Shown here piece by piece: positions 1 through 9,455 of a DNA stretch of 64,000 nt. Below the pieces are notes generated by a model. That model made no database searches. It was not told where the DNA came from and saw nothing but the letters and a program-made list of their open reading frames with translations. The position numbers were made by a program, and so were the translations under genes. The stretch is from Gemmataceae bacterium (GTDB lineage Bacteria; Planctomycetota; Planctomycetia; Gemmatales; Gemmataceae): the NCBI GenBank assembly GCA_009691845.1, contig SIAJ01000010.1, positions 1-64,000 of the forward strand. The letters are read 5' to 3'. Position 1 is the stretch's first letter. Every line of letters starts with the position of its first letter.

Positions 1-819
1 CACCATTCGAATCGCCAACTCGGTTTCGTAAATGCCGCTCACACGATTGATGGCCGTCACGATGGCTGCTTGGCCGAGTGGCTTGGTTCCACCAAAAAAT
101 GCCGTGTACTCGCCGGTTGCCGCGACCGCGGTACGATACGTCCGCAGGGTTAAGCCGTTAGAAGATCGGCGTACGGTTGGAGGTTCGTCGGAGTCCGATT
201 GTTTATGCTTGCCCGATGGGGGCAGTACCAGGTCGTTCAGGGACCCGGGTCCGTGGCGATTCGAGAGATCCCTGGGAAAGTACGAGGCGTAAACGCTCGA
301 ATCGAGATGGTAGTACGGGTCCACGTACCAGCGCCCTTGTGGACTCAGCACTTGGGCGTGGAATCCGAGCGGTGTGAGATCCGCGCTGAGCGTTGCGGTT
401 GGGTCATCAATGCCCTGTCCTCGCCAGGTTTTGATATCGGGGAACTGAGCCGCCAGTTCCGGCTCCATCATCGAAACTTCCCAGACATTGAAGCGACCGA
501 ATGTTCCATCCGGCCTGGGAATCGCGAGTGTTTTCGTCTTGCCGGTTTCAAATTCCTTGGGTGCGTCGGCCAGGTGCGGGCGCAGCGTGTCGAAGTTGAT
601 CCGAAAGGGCGTGAAATTTTGAAGGTCCAGTGCGGCCACGGCATGAATGCGGCTTGCCGGAACCGTGGAAAATAGTGAATACGAGTCTGCCCGGCTTTCC
701 GAAAGCAATCGCAAGGTATCCGGGGAGTCTCGGCCAGTGGTCGTCGTGGGCGTAATTCGCGATTCAAGGCTCTCGCAAACGAGCCGATGCCTGCTGAAGC
801 GTCGAAAATTCAGAGCCAT
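1..819 (-). CDS. Exported protein with LExR-xP type N-terminal motif, 5' part only (C-terminus runs off window start)
   Basis: Hand translation of minus strand from ATG at 819-817, open to base 1: MALNFRRFSRHRLVCESLESRITPTTTTGRDSPDTLRLLSESRADSYSLFSTVPASRIHAVAALDLQNFTPFRINFDTLRPHLADAPKEFETGKTKTLAIPRPDGTFGRFNVWEVSMMEPELAAQFPDIKTWRGQGIDDPTATLSADLTP... Resembles the propeptide region of reprolysin-like metalloproteases; catalytic part is outside the window. Not in supplied ORF track because no stop lies in the window. Confidence 0.8.
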   Translation of the reverse strand, partial: MALNFRRFSRHRLVCESLESRITPTTTTGRDSPDTLRLLSESRADSYSLFSTVPASRIHAVAALDLQNFTPFRINFDTLRPHLADAPKEFETGKTKTLAIPRPDGTFGRFNVWEVSMMEPELAAQFPDIKTWRGQGIDDPTATLSADLTPLGFHAQVLSPQGRWYVDPYYHLDSSVYASYFPRDLSNRHGPGSLNDLVLPPSGKHKQSDSDEPPTVRRSSNGLTLRTYRTAVAATGEYTAFFGGTKPLGQAAIVTAINRVSGIYETELAIRMV

Positions 820-1242
820 GTTCATTCCGAACGAGAGATGCCTAGCGAGTCCGAATTGTCTTCATATGTATGTACGTCAGTCCATTAACAAAGTAAAGAA
901 CGGGCTCCCGTTCGAATGTGTAACTCTAGCGTGTCGGAACGGCAGGTGAGGGGACGCGGGAACAGAAACCTGAATCTTCCCAGAAAAAGCGCTCGTCCTC
1001 AAGGGCGTCACACAACCAAAATCGCACTTGCCAATCTGCTGACACTCGGTTGCTCAGTCGGGAAAGCTGCAGAACGAGCGAGCAAAAAAAGAGGCGAAAA
1101 ACATGGGCCAAAACTTGCCGCAAATCTATGTGATATACTGAATTGGGTCTATTGCTTCGTGTAAAATCTTCACTCGTGCACAAGTGGTGCAATCGCGCCA
1201 GTTGGCGTCCTCGTCATAATGGGTAACTCATTTGGAGCCTTC

Positions 1243-1950
1243 ATGAAGACGCATCAGTTTCGGCCAAGATTGGACAAGCTGGAAGAGCGAGACGTGCCAG
1301 CAACGTTTAGCTCAGCGGCAAATTCCGCTTTCGCGGCACAAGTCCTACAGAGCTTTTCTGCGGACTTCGAGTGGATGGCTCATCCGTCGGCTCGGCCGTT
1401 CGTGCAGGAGTTCTTCACCGGGCTGTACCAGGATTCCATGGCCGCTGGTGGAATCGGTGTTGCCGGAATGACCGCTGAAATTGCTCAACACATTGGTAGC
1501 TGGCTCGACTTTAACGTCGTACCTCCGCCGATCTTTATTGCGCCTCCGCCATTGCCCGAACCGCCGGCTCCGACCGACGCCGGAATGACCAATACGCTTC
1601 CGGATGCCAACGCTCCGCAATGGGTTCTTCAACAGAATGATCTGAAGACCTGGGACGTTGCCGTCGGGGCAGGGGATCCGGTCGTGGAGGGCGATTCGAT
1701 CACGATTTTCTACCAGGGCTGGTTGGTGAACGGCACGTCCTTCGATTCGAAGCGAAGCCCGGACGCGCCGACTACATTTGAGCTGAACAATCTCATCGAG
1801 GGCTGGAAGCAAGGGATTCCCGGAATGATGCCCGGCGGTATTCGTCGTCTCTACGTGCCGTCGGCTCTGGGTTACGGTGCTGCCGATCGGGCGGGCATTC
1901 CAGCGAACTCGGATCTGATTTTCGAGATCAAGCTGATCTCGCACACGTAA
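1243..1950 (+). CDS. FKBP-type peptidyl-prolyl cis-trans isomerase with N-terminal LEERDVPA motif
   Basis: C-terminal FKBP core (VVEGDSITIFYQGWLVNGTSFDSKRSPDAPTTFELNNLIEGWKQGIPGMMPGGIRRLYVPSALGYGA...IPANSDLIFEIKLI). Start 1243 preferred over 1219 because GGAG lies upstream of ATG 1243. Confidence 0.9.
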   Translation: MKTHQFRPRLDKLEERDVPATFSSAANSAFAAQVLQSFSADFEWMAHPSARPFVQEFFTGLYQDSMAAGGIGVAGMTAEIAQHIGSWLDFNVVPPPIFIAPPPLPEPPAPTDAGMTNTLPDANAPQWVLQQNDLKTWDVAVGAGDPVVEGDSITIFYQGWLVNGTSFDSKRSPDAPTTFELNNLIEGWKQGIPGMMPGGIRRLYVPSALGYGAADRAGIPANSDLIFEIKLISHT

Positions 1951-1970
1951 GCCGAGTCCGTGGAACTCAG

Positions 1971-2007
1971 AAAAAGGCTTGAGCGATTCGTTCGCTCAGG
2001 CCTTTTT
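1971..2007 (+). terminator. Rho-independent-type terminator after FKBP gene
   Basis: aaaaaggcttgagcga-ttcgt-tcgctcaggccttttt: 16 bp stem with one mismatch, 5 nt loop, T-run. Confidence 0.85.
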
Positions 2008-2026
2008 CGTTGACCGGGGCAGGGGG

Positions 2027-3289
2027 TCATACGCGAGCAGGGTAGAGCACTTTCCGCGTCCCGTTCTTGGAAAACAGAACCAGGCCGCCCTCTGAGCTAT
2101 TCACTTCTACCAAGCAGCCCGGATCGCCTGCGGCATGCTGTTTCAGGATCGCTTCCATGGACTGCACGATTGCCACGCAATTGCGGTCGGCGGAGAGGTC
2201 GTTGTAAGACAGCGATTGCATTGCCTTCAATCTTGCCGGTCGTTCATCGACTGGCCCGCCGAATTCGACGGTTGCGACCTCCTCGAAGAACCGCTGTAGT
2301 ATTTCGATTCCGTATCCGCGTTGCGAACGATCGCCCCAGGGTTCGACAAACGAACCGTTGTAATGATGGTTGGGCGTGTTCTTCAGTTCGTTCGGCGTGC
2401 GGCCCTCGATGCAGACCTCGACGCCGCGCTTGCGTTGATGAGCGATCCAGACGCCGTTATCGAAACGAAATTGCACTTCTTGATCCACGTAGCCGGGAAA
2501 ATTGTCCGGCGTCACCCAGCTCGTGTGGATGTCGAACGCGGCCTCACGCTGATCGGGGTGGGTGTAGATAACCTGAAGTTGAACCGAGTCCCAGGTCGGG
2601 CCAGTGGCAGGGCCGACCTGGCCTCGCTGACCCGTGGCCGTGATTCGAGTGAGCTTCCAATGGGGGCCGAACGAGAAATCGATGAGCTTGAGATAATGCA
2701 CCGCAACGTAGGTTCCCGGATTGCGGCCCGTGAGCCATTCGGAGAATTGCGATCCGCTAATCGACTTTGGCTCCAGGAGAGAGCAGTAGCCATTGTTGAC
2801 GTGTTTCAAAACGTCATCGACAACATGGGTTCGCAGTTTCTTGTGATCCGGATCGGCCAGCTTGTGATAGACGACTTTCGCGAGCACCCCCTTGGCATCG
2901 GCCAGCCGTTGCAACTCGTCCAGTTCTTGAAGCGTGAGAACGGACGGTTTTTCGATCAACACATGCTTGCCGGCTTCGAGAGCCAGTTTGGCGGGCGCGA
3001 AGTGCCGATCATCAGGCGTGGCCACGCAAATCGCGTCCACGTTGGTCGCGGCCAACCGGGCGACTGCATCGTTCCCTGAGAAACTTTGAAGGGCGGGGAA
3101 CTCCGGCCGATACCGTTCGACGCGTGAGCCAGTCCGCGAAGCCACGGCCGCGAGTTCAAGTTCGACCTGCCCGTAGTCGCGGCGAAATAAACCGTCGCGT
3201 TTGGCTGAGACAAACATCGGCCGATAGGTCTCATCGAAGATCATGCCGAGGCCGACCATGCCGGCGCGGATGCGATTGGAGTTGGTCAT
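2027..3289 (-). CDS. Gfo/Idh/MocA family oxidoreductase
   Basis: N-terminal Rossmann-like MVGLGMIFDETY, VDAICVATPDDRHFAPAKLALEAGKHVLIEKPSVLTLQE motif. Confidence 0.9.
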   Translation of the reverse strand: MTNSNRIRAGMVGLGMIFDETYRPMFVSAKRDGLFRRDYGQVELELAAVASRTGSRVERYRPEFPALQSFSGNDAVARLAATNVDAICVATPDDRHFAPAKLALEAGKHVLIEKPSVLTLQELDELQRLADAKGVLAKVVYHKLADPDHKKLRTHVVDDVLKHVNNGYCSLLEPKSISGSQFSEWLTGRNPGTYVAVHYLKLIDFSFGPHWKLTRITATGQRGQVGPATGPTWDSVQLQVIYTHPDQREAAFDIHTSWVTPDNFPGYVDQEVQFRFDNGVWIAHQRKRGVEVCIEGRTPNELKNTPNHHYNGSFVEPWGDRSQRGYGIEILQRFFEEVATVEFGGPVDERPARLKAMQSLSYNDLSADRNCVAIVQSMEAILKQHAAGDPGCLVEVNSSEGGLVLFSKNGTRKVLYPARV

Positions 3290-3351
3290 GGGAGTGATGA
3301 TACGCCCTCAGCCCGAAACGCGGAATCGCAGCGAAAATCACGCACTCTGCA

Positions 3352-3379
3352 ATTTAACATAAGATACATTATCGGACTC
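3352..3379 (-). other. dif-like: dif-like XerC/XerD recombination site (28 bp), minus orientation
   Basis: Minus strand: GAGTCCGATAA-TGTATC-TTATGTTAAAT (11+6+11); XerD arm identical to E. coli dif (GGTGCGCATAA TGTATA TTATGTTAAAT). Confidence 0.6.
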
Positions 3380-3428
3380 ATCCGATCGGACTCGCTTGTC
3401 CCGGAGTTCGCCTCGGTCCTTTTCTGTG

Positions 3429-3456
3429 TGGTCCGATAATGTCTGTTATGTTAAAT
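3429..3456 (+). other. dif-like: dif-like XerC/XerD recombination site (28 bp), plus orientation
   Basis: TGGTCCGATAA-TGTCTG-TTATGTTAAAT; XerD arm identical to E. coli dif. Confidence 0.6.
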
Positions 3457-3540
3457 TAGTGATTGCTTCATGCAAACGGCGTTTTGGCCGTGTTTTATGG
3501 GAGTTTTTGCAATTACTTGGCCTTTAGAAATGCGGGCAAA

Positions 3541-4527
3541 TCAAGACGATTTTCCGCCGCTGGCCTCTCGCGGTTCCAGGAACACGCCCATCTTTCGGAA
3601 CTTGTTGTAACGCTCGTCGAGCAGGCGATCGAGCTTCTTTGTTTTGAGTTCGCGGATCGACCGGAGCAGATAGGATTTCAAGGTCGTGCCCATCTCGCGA
3701 GGCTCGCGATGAGCACCGCCGAGCGGCTCGTGAAGTACGTCGTCAATAACGCCCAGCGATGCCAGGTGCTTGGAAGTCAATCGCAGCGCCTCGGCCGCCC
3801 GGGGCTTCGTTTCCTCGTTGGCGACTTTCCACAGGATGCCCGCGCATCCCTCGGGAGAGATTACCGAATAGTAGGCGTGTTCAAGGACTGCAATTCGATC
3901 TCCGACTCCAATGCCCAATGCCCCGCCGGATCCCCCCTCCCCGATCACAACACAAACGATTGGCGTCGGTAGCCGCGACATCTCCAGGATGCTGGTCGCG
4001 ATGAGTTGAGCCTGGCCCCGCTCCTCGGCTCCGATACCCGGAAACGCACCAGGGGTGTCGATCAGGCAGATGATTGGCAAGTGAAATTTGGCCGCCAGCT
4101 TCATCTTGTTCAGTGCCTTGCGATAACCCTCGGGATGGGCGCAACCGTAATAACACGCCTGGCGTTCTTTCAGGGTGTGGCCTTTTTGATGACCGACGAG
4201 AAGGACCTTCGAGTTCCCCAAACGAGCGAAGCCGCAACGGATGGCCTGGTCGTCCCCAAATGCCCGATCGCCGCGCAGTTCGACGAACTCCTCGAAGATC
4301 ATCGAAACGTAATCCATTGTTTGCGGGCGCTCTGGATGCCGGGAGACCAGAACCGTCTGCCACGGCGTGAGAGACGAGTAGGTCTTTTTCAACAACCCGG
4401 AGAGTTCGCGGCGGATGCGTTTGATCTCTTCGCTCATATTCGCAGTCGCGCTCGCCCCCTGCTCTAAACGCTTGAGAACGTCTTCGAGGGCGTGGATTTC
4501 GGTTTCAAACGGCAACGGTGCTGCCAT
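3541..4527 (-). CDS. accA: Acetyl-CoA carboxylase carboxyltransferase subunit alpha
   Basis: Full-length AccA-like sequence: YVSMIFEEFVELRGDRAFGDDQAIRCGFARL, LPIICLIDTPGAFPGIGAEERGQAQLIATSI, VIGEGGSGGALGIGVGDRIAVLEHAYYSVISPEGCAGILWK. Confidence 0.97.
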   Translation of the reverse strand: MAAPLPFETEIHALEDVLKRLEQGASATANMSEEIKRIRRELSGLLKKTYSSLTPWQTVLVSRHPERPQTMDYVSMIFEEFVELRGDRAFGDDQAIRCGFARLGNSKVLLVGHQKGHTLKERQACYYGCAHPEGYRKALNKMKLAAKFHLPIICLIDTPGAFPGIGAEERGQAQLIATSILEMSRLPTPIVCVVIGEGGSGGALGIGVGDRIAVLEHAYYSVISPEGCAGILWKVANEETKPRAAEALRLTSKHLASLGVIDDVLHEPLGGAHREPREMGTTLKSYLLRSIRELKTKKLDRLLDERYNKFRKMGVFLEPREASGGKSS

Positions 4528-4550
4528 CGATCCTCTCCGCTGACAATTGG

Positions 4551-5426
4551 CTACATCATTCCGCCGGTTTCATCCACTGGATCCGGGTCGCTCTTGAACA
4601 CTTTCATCTTCCGCATGGCAATCAGCACATCGTGACACGATGACGGTCGATCGTCAGGTTTTTTGGCGAGCATTCTCAGAATCAATGCCGACAGTTCGTC
4701 AGTCACATCCTTGTTGTGGGTTTGCGGGCTCAATGGCTTCTCCGCAATCTGCTTGTTATACAGATCGGTGATCGTGTTACCCCGAAAGGGCGGGCGACCA
4801 GTCGTTAGTTCGTAGTAAGTGCAACCCAGACCATAGATGTCCGCACGGGCGTCGAGCGGTTTCTTGTTAATCTGTTCGGGCGCCATGTAGCTCGCCGTCC
4901 CCTGGGCCTTGCTCTGCCGGTAGAACATTTTCCAAACGCCCTTCGGAATCTTCCGCGTGATGGCGAAATCAATCCACTTCAGGTTTCCCGAGGCATTCAC
5001 GAGCATATTGTCCGGCTTCACGTCGCAATGGACCCAACCTTTCGCGTTCATGTAGGCGAGACCGGTCGCGGCCTGTTTGAATATCTTCATCGCGTGTTCT
5101 TTGATGAAAGCGAAATCCTTGCCCATAATCCGGTTCCGCATCGAGCCGGAGGGAAAGAACTCCATGATGAAATGCGGCGAATGCTTGTCCCGGTCGATCT
5201 TCAGGATGTGAATGACGTTCTCGTGCCGCAGTTTCGTGCCGACTTCGGCTTCGTGGAATAGGTTGTTGCGGACGTCTCCCTTCTCCGCGGCCTCTGGAAG
5301 CAGGATCTTCATCGCGAAGTGCCGGTTCGAGTGTGGCTCGACCACTTCGAAGACCTGCGAGACTTGCCCGGTTTGCAAGAGCGAGCGGAGTCGGTAACCG
5401 CCGATCAACTCATTCACTTCGGGCAT
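4551..5426 (-). CDS. Serine/threonine protein kinase-like protein
   Basis: Kinase fold: FAMKILLPEA, HCDVKPDNMLVN catalytic loop, WIDFAITRK in place of DFG, GTASYMAPEQI, DARADIYGLGCTYYELTTGRPPF. Confidence 0.93.
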   Translation of the reverse strand: MPEVNELIGGYRLRSLLQTGQVSQVFEVVEPHSNRHFAMKILLPEAAEKGDVRNNLFHEAEVGTKLRHENVIHILKIDRDKHSPHFIMEFFPSGSMRNRIMGKDFAFIKEHAMKIFKQAATGLAYMNAKGWVHCDVKPDNMLVNASGNLKWIDFAITRKIPKGVWKMFYRQSKAQGTASYMAPEQINKKPLDARADIYGLGCTYYELTTGRPPFRGNTITDLYNKQIAEKPLSPQTHNKDVTDELSALILRMLAKKPDDRPSSCHDVLIAMRKMKVFKSDPDPVDETGGMM

Positions 5427-5503
5427 CTGGCCAATCCTCTATTATGTGGTGGAAAATAATCGCCCCTGCATTCATAGTATTTGAACGAGGCAGTGGGGGC
5501 AGG

Positions 5504-6439
5504 CTACCAATATTCCTCGAAGTGAACGTTCCCCTTTTGCTTGGCGGTTGCATTGTCGGTCTGGAATCCGCGTTTTTCCAGGAGCTCGATCACGCCGAGG
5601 GGTTGGGGATACTCCCTCTCGCCCGTCTCCTTGTTCTTGGTCGGCACGCCGATCATCTTTGGATTGCCGCACAAGAACACATGGGTTTTGGCCGGATTGA
5701 GTTTCTCGCCGAGGCGATCCTCCAGTTGACCGCTTGCGATCAGGTCCTGAATGTAGACCTTCTGTCCCACCGGTTCCACTTCGCGGGTCGTGAGAGCGAG
5801 ATACTGATAGTTCGGGAACTGTTTCATCAGGCGCTGGTGCGTCTCGTAGTACGCCAGGTCGCGTTTCGTTCGCACACAGCACGCCTGAAGAATTCTGCCC
5901 GTGTGCCCGGTTTTGAGCAGTTCCCAGATCATGTAATTGTGCGGGGCCTCGCCGGTGCCGGTTCCCAGAAACAAGACGGTATCGCCAGGATTCACCGTTT
6001 CGAGCGTGAAGTGCCCAGTGATCTTCTCGCCGATGTTGAGTCGATCCCCTTGCCGCAGCATGAACAGTCTGGGTGTCAGGGCTGGCGGCTTGGTTGGATC
6101 CAAACCCTCCTTCACGAGCGTGATGTAGAACTCCAGGTGATCGGTTGCTGCCACATCGATGAGATTGCCCGATTCATCCAGAATCGAGTTACTGATTGAA
6201 TACGCCCGGCGAACAACCTTCGATTCGTCCGTCGGCTTCAAATCCTCCTGCTGGCAACCGGGAAATCGCGGTTCCCAATTCCCAAGGCCGAGCGAGCAGT
6301 ACTGCCCTGCTCTGTGTGCGGGCCTGGGAAAATCGGACTTCACTCGCAGAATCATCAACTCGGAATGTGGCTTTCGCAAATAGGCAACGGCGCCGTTGTA
6401 GCGCCGTTGACGAGCGTCCGCTATCTCTTCGGGGAGCAT
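5504..6439 (-). CDS. Ferredoxin--NADP reductase family protein
   Basis: RRAYSISNSI (FAD motif), GDTVLFLGTGTGEAPHNYMIWELL, THVFLCGNPKMIG, C-terminal VHFEEYW. Start taken at ATG 6439 (MLPEEIADARQRRYN); upstream part of ORF 5504-6868 is shadow sequence. Confidence 0.92.
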   Translation of the reverse strand: MLPEEIADARQRRYNGAVAYLRKPHSELMILRVKSDFPRPAHRAGQYCSLGLGNWEPRFPGCQQEDLKPTDESKVVRRAYSISNSILDESGNLIDVAATDHLEFYITLVKEGLDPTKPPALTPRLFMLRQGDRLNIGEKITGHFTLETVNPGDTVLFLGTGTGEAPHNYMIWELLKTGHTGRILQACCVRTKRDLAYYETHQRLMKQFPNYQYLALTTREVEPVGQKVYIQDLIASGQLEDRLGEKLNPAKTHVFLCGNPKMIGVPTKNKETGEREYPQPLGVIELLEKRGFQTDNATAKQKGNVHFEEYW

Positions 6440-6498
6440 GCCGTACCTTTCTAATCCCCCTTCCCTCTGCGGGAATGGGGCGGGGGTTAGGTATCTCC

Positions 6499-7368
6499 TT
6501 AGCCCAATTTCTTCGCCGATTCCTGCAGAATCTTGACCAGGGCCTTCACGTCCGCGGTCGGCTCTTCCGGCTTCGCTTCGTATTCGATGGCGATGTAGCC
6601 GCCGAACTTCACTTCCTTCAAAGCCTTCATCACGGCGACGACATCCAGCACGCCACCATCTTTTCCGTAGAGCACGTCGATCTTGCGTTTGTTGTCGTGA
6701 TCTTTCAAGTGCATGCCGAAGTTGCGCTTGCCCATCACCTTGACTTGCTGAGGCACATCGAGCTTTTCGCCCAGTTGTTCCATGCGGATGAGGTGCCCAG
6801 TGTCGAGACAGGTGCCGATCAGTTCGTGATGGTTCTTCACCGCTTCCATGATGACCTCGGCACTCCACCAGCGGTGCCGATTCTTGCCGCCCGAAGGTCC
6901 GTGCGGATGGATGGCAATCGCGACCTTGTACTCTTCACACAACTTGTCGAGGCTATCGAACGAATCGGGTGTCGGGTCGGCCGTCAGGTACTTGACTCCG
7001 AGCGCCTTGGCGAACTCGAATTTTTTCTTGTTCGCATCGTGGTCCTTGCTGAATCCCTCGACGCCGAACGAAACCGGCATAACGCCCATGTCCTTGCAGG
7101 TGTTCAGAATGGTCTTCAACTGTTGCGGCGTGCTTTCAACCGGAATGTGGTTGCGGAAGAACTCGGCGTACTTGACGCCGCAATCGGCCATCCGCTTGAG
7201 AGCTTGCTCAAGTTTAAAATTGCGGAATGTATAGCTCTGGATGGCCACGGTGAAGCCACCGAACGCGTCTTCCTCCTTGGCTCGAACAAATCCAGGAAGC
7301 GCGGCAGCCGCAACAGCGGCAGCCCCGGTGCGAAGCGCATCACGCCGAGAGAGAAGGTGGTCGAACAC
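6499..7368 (-). CDS. Sugar phosphate isomerase/epimerase (xylose isomerase-like TIM barrel), Tat-type signal
   Basis: SRRDALRTGAAAVAAAALPGFVRA twin-Arg signal; VKYAEFFRNHIP, AIAIHPHGPSG, GTCLDTGHLIRMEQ, YIAIEYE. Confidence 0.88.
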   Translation of the reverse strand: MFDHLLSRRDALRTGAAAVAAAALPGFVRAKEEDAFGGFTVAIQSYTFRNFKLEQALKRMADCGVKYAEFFRNHIPVESTPQQLKTILNTCKDMGVMPVSFGVEGFSKDHDANKKKFEFAKALGVKYLTADPTPDSFDSLDKLCEEYKVAIAIHPHGPSGGKNRHRWWSAEVIMEAVKNHHELIGTCLDTGHLIRMEQLGEKLDVPQQVKVMGKRNFGMHLKDHDNKRKIDVLYGKDGGVLDVVAVMKALKEVKFGGYIAIEYEAKPEEPTADVKALVKILQESAKKLG

Positions 7369-7536
7369 GAGTGAACTCCTTGGTTGGATAATCTTCCTTC
7401 ATTCTGCCGGACCGGGAGGAAATGACCAGTGGAAAAACCCCCCTGCCCTGCCGGGCATCCGGCTGCGGAAAACATCGTTGATTTGACCATTGCGACCGGG
7501 CCCGCTCTGTAAAAACCTGTTTCAAGCGTTGAACTC

Positions 7537-7639
7537 GTGGGGACGGACCTCCAATCTGTCCCTTCTCAAAGTACCCAGTTCGGCTTGATTCAGGCGATTC
7601 CTCGGGCAGGGAATGGACAGACCGGAGGTCCATCCCCAC
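7537..7639. repeat. Inverted repeat pair (family C: GTGGGGAYGGACCTCCRRTCTGTCC)
   Basis: gtggggacggacctccaatctgtcc (7537-7561) and ggacagaccggaggtccatccccac (7615-7639): 22/25 complementary. Confidence 0.85.
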
Positions 7640-7866
7640 AAACCCATCGAGAAGAGGTTGCTTTTCTCCAGGGCAGAGCTGACCCGTTTCATCTTTCCTG
7701 GCGGCTGCCCGTCGACGTGGAGAACGTCCCAACCTGACAGGATTTCCTTCCTTCCCCCGTTTATCCTCTCGGTTCAACTTTCTTTCGTCGCGGGTCAGCA
7801 TCGTCTTCTTCGACTTAGCTTGAACCGGCCCGCCATCGGGATCCGATGTAGCGATAACGGTATCCC

Positions 7867-9444
7867 ATGCGCGAGCGGCTTCCATTCCGTATCTTCCTTG
7901 TCTCCTCCATTCTCTCGGGATGGTGTGGGCTCGGTACGGCATGCGCTCAAGTACCGACCGCATTCGCTTCCTCGGCTGTTGTCGTTCCAACGATCCCAAA
8001 CCCCATAAACCTGGCCACGGCTCTCCAGCTTGCCCAGGCTCGCTCGATTGACGTGCAAGTTGCGGCCGAGCGCGTGATCGCGGCTTCGGCCCAGCTTGAT
8101 TTCGCACACAGCAAGCAACTTCCCACGATTTACCTGGGAGGGGACTACGCCCGTCAAGACGGCCGAATCCAGGATATTCGCGGCGATGTGTTCAACACGT
8201 CTCGAAGTTCGCTCATGGCCGGTGCGGGCCCCTCGGCCGTCTTTTCGCCATCGGATGCGATCTTGGCTCCGCTCGCTTCACGGCAAGTGTTGTCGGCACG
8301 CGAGGCGGACCGGCGAGCCACCGAGAACGACATCACGCTCGCCGTCGCGGAGGCATACTTTACGGTTCAGCGAGCACGTGGAGATTTATCAGGTGCTCTC
8401 GAATCCGAAGAGCTGGCATCGAGTCTCGTTGGCAAAGCGGAACGGCTGGCGGCGGGACTTGCATCTCCCGTGGAAGTGAGCCGAGCGAAAACGGAACTGT
8501 CACGACGGCGCCAAGCCGTGGAATCGGCCCGCGAACGTCAAGAAATCGCCATGGCCGACCTCAATCGCCTCTTGCGTCTTCCGCAGGCGACTTCCCTCGA
8601 ACCGATCGAACCGCCGCAACTTCGCGTGGACTTGTTCGACGTGCTCGGTCCCGTCGATGATCTCATTCCGTTGGCGTTGATGAATCGACCGGAGTTGGCT
8701 TCCCAGCAATCGCTGGTGGCTGCCACGATCGCTCGGCTAAAACGAGAGAAACTCAGGCCGTTGATTCCAAGTCTGGTCCTACGCGGCAATGCCACGAATC
8801 CGGGCGGCACGCTCTCGACCGGAATGTTTGGCGGAGGAATCAACGACGACCTCTCGCAATTCAACTGGCGAAACTCGGTGGACGTGCAGGTGCTGTGGGA
8901 ATTGCAAGGCCTCGGGTTCGGCAACCGGGCGACGATCAAGGAAAAAGAGGCCGAGAATCGCCAGGCGATGCTCGAAATGCTACGGGTCCAGGACCGTGTT
9001 GCTTCCGAGGTCGTGCAAGCTCATTCACAGGCGACACGTGCCGCACGACGCGCGACCCTCGCGGAAGAAGGATTGAAGGAAGCCCGTGAAACCGTGAAGA
9101 CGAATCTCGCAGGCCTGAATCAGACACGTCGAATCGGCGAAATGCTGGTACTGGTGTTTCGGCCGCAGGAAGTCGTGTCCGCAGTGCAGGCTCTCGATCA
9201 GGCCTATCGCGATTACTTTGGTGCAATTGCCGACGCCAACCAGGCTCAATTTCGGTTGTACCGAGCCCTTGGCCATCCCGCTCAGTGCGTTCTCGATAGA
9301 AAGGCCATCGCGGAATGGCCGTCGCCTGCCGCGAAGATCACTGTGCCGAAGCTCGCGCCGAACGAGCAAATGATTCAGCCCGCTTCGCATTCGGCAGCCG
9401 CGCCGCAGGCGGCCTCCCAGTTCGCAACGGACCGCCGGCCCTGA
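7867..9444 (+). CDS. TolC family outer membrane efflux protein
   Basis: INLATALQLAQARSIDVQVAAERV, heptad/coiled-coil repeats with DLNRLLRLP and RPELASQQ, duplicated OEP halves; upstream of RND pump. Confidence 0.9.
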   Translation: MRERLPFRIFLVSSILSGWCGLGTACAQVPTAFASSAVVVPTIPNPINLATALQLAQARSIDVQVAAERVIAASAQLDFAHSKQLPTIYLGGDYARQDGRIQDIRGDVFNTSRSSLMAGAGPSAVFSPSDAILAPLASRQVLSAREADRRATENDITLAVAEAYFTVQRARGDLSGALESEELASSLVGKAERLAAGLASPVEVSRAKTELSRRRQAVESARERQEIAMADLNRLLRLPQATSLEPIEPPQLRVDLFDVLGPVDDLIPLALMNRPELASQQSLVAATIARLKREKLRPLIPSLVLRGNATNPGGTLSTGMFGGGINDDLSQFNWRNSVDVQVLWELQGLGFGNRATIKEKEAENRQAMLEMLRVQDRVASEVVQAHSQATRAARRATLAEEGLKEARETVKTNLAGLNQTRRIGEMLVLVFRPQEVVSAVQALDQAYRDYFGAIADANQAQFRLYRALGHPAQCVLDRKAIAEWPSPAAKITVPKLAPNEQMIQPASHSAAAPQAASQFATDRRP

Positions 9445-9455
9445 AAGGCCCGTGC

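Noticed and set aside
5504-6868. Full 454-aa reading of the ferredoxin reductase ORF
   Set aside because: N-terminal 143 residues are shadow of the epimerase gene and an intergenic repeat; ATG at 6439 gives the expected length.
5333-7374. Long plus-strand ORFs 5333-6199 and 6196-7374
   Set aside because: Antisense shadows of the kinase, ferredoxin reductase and epimerase genes; His/Phe/Gly-rich sequence with no recognisable domain, typical of high-GC third-frame readings.
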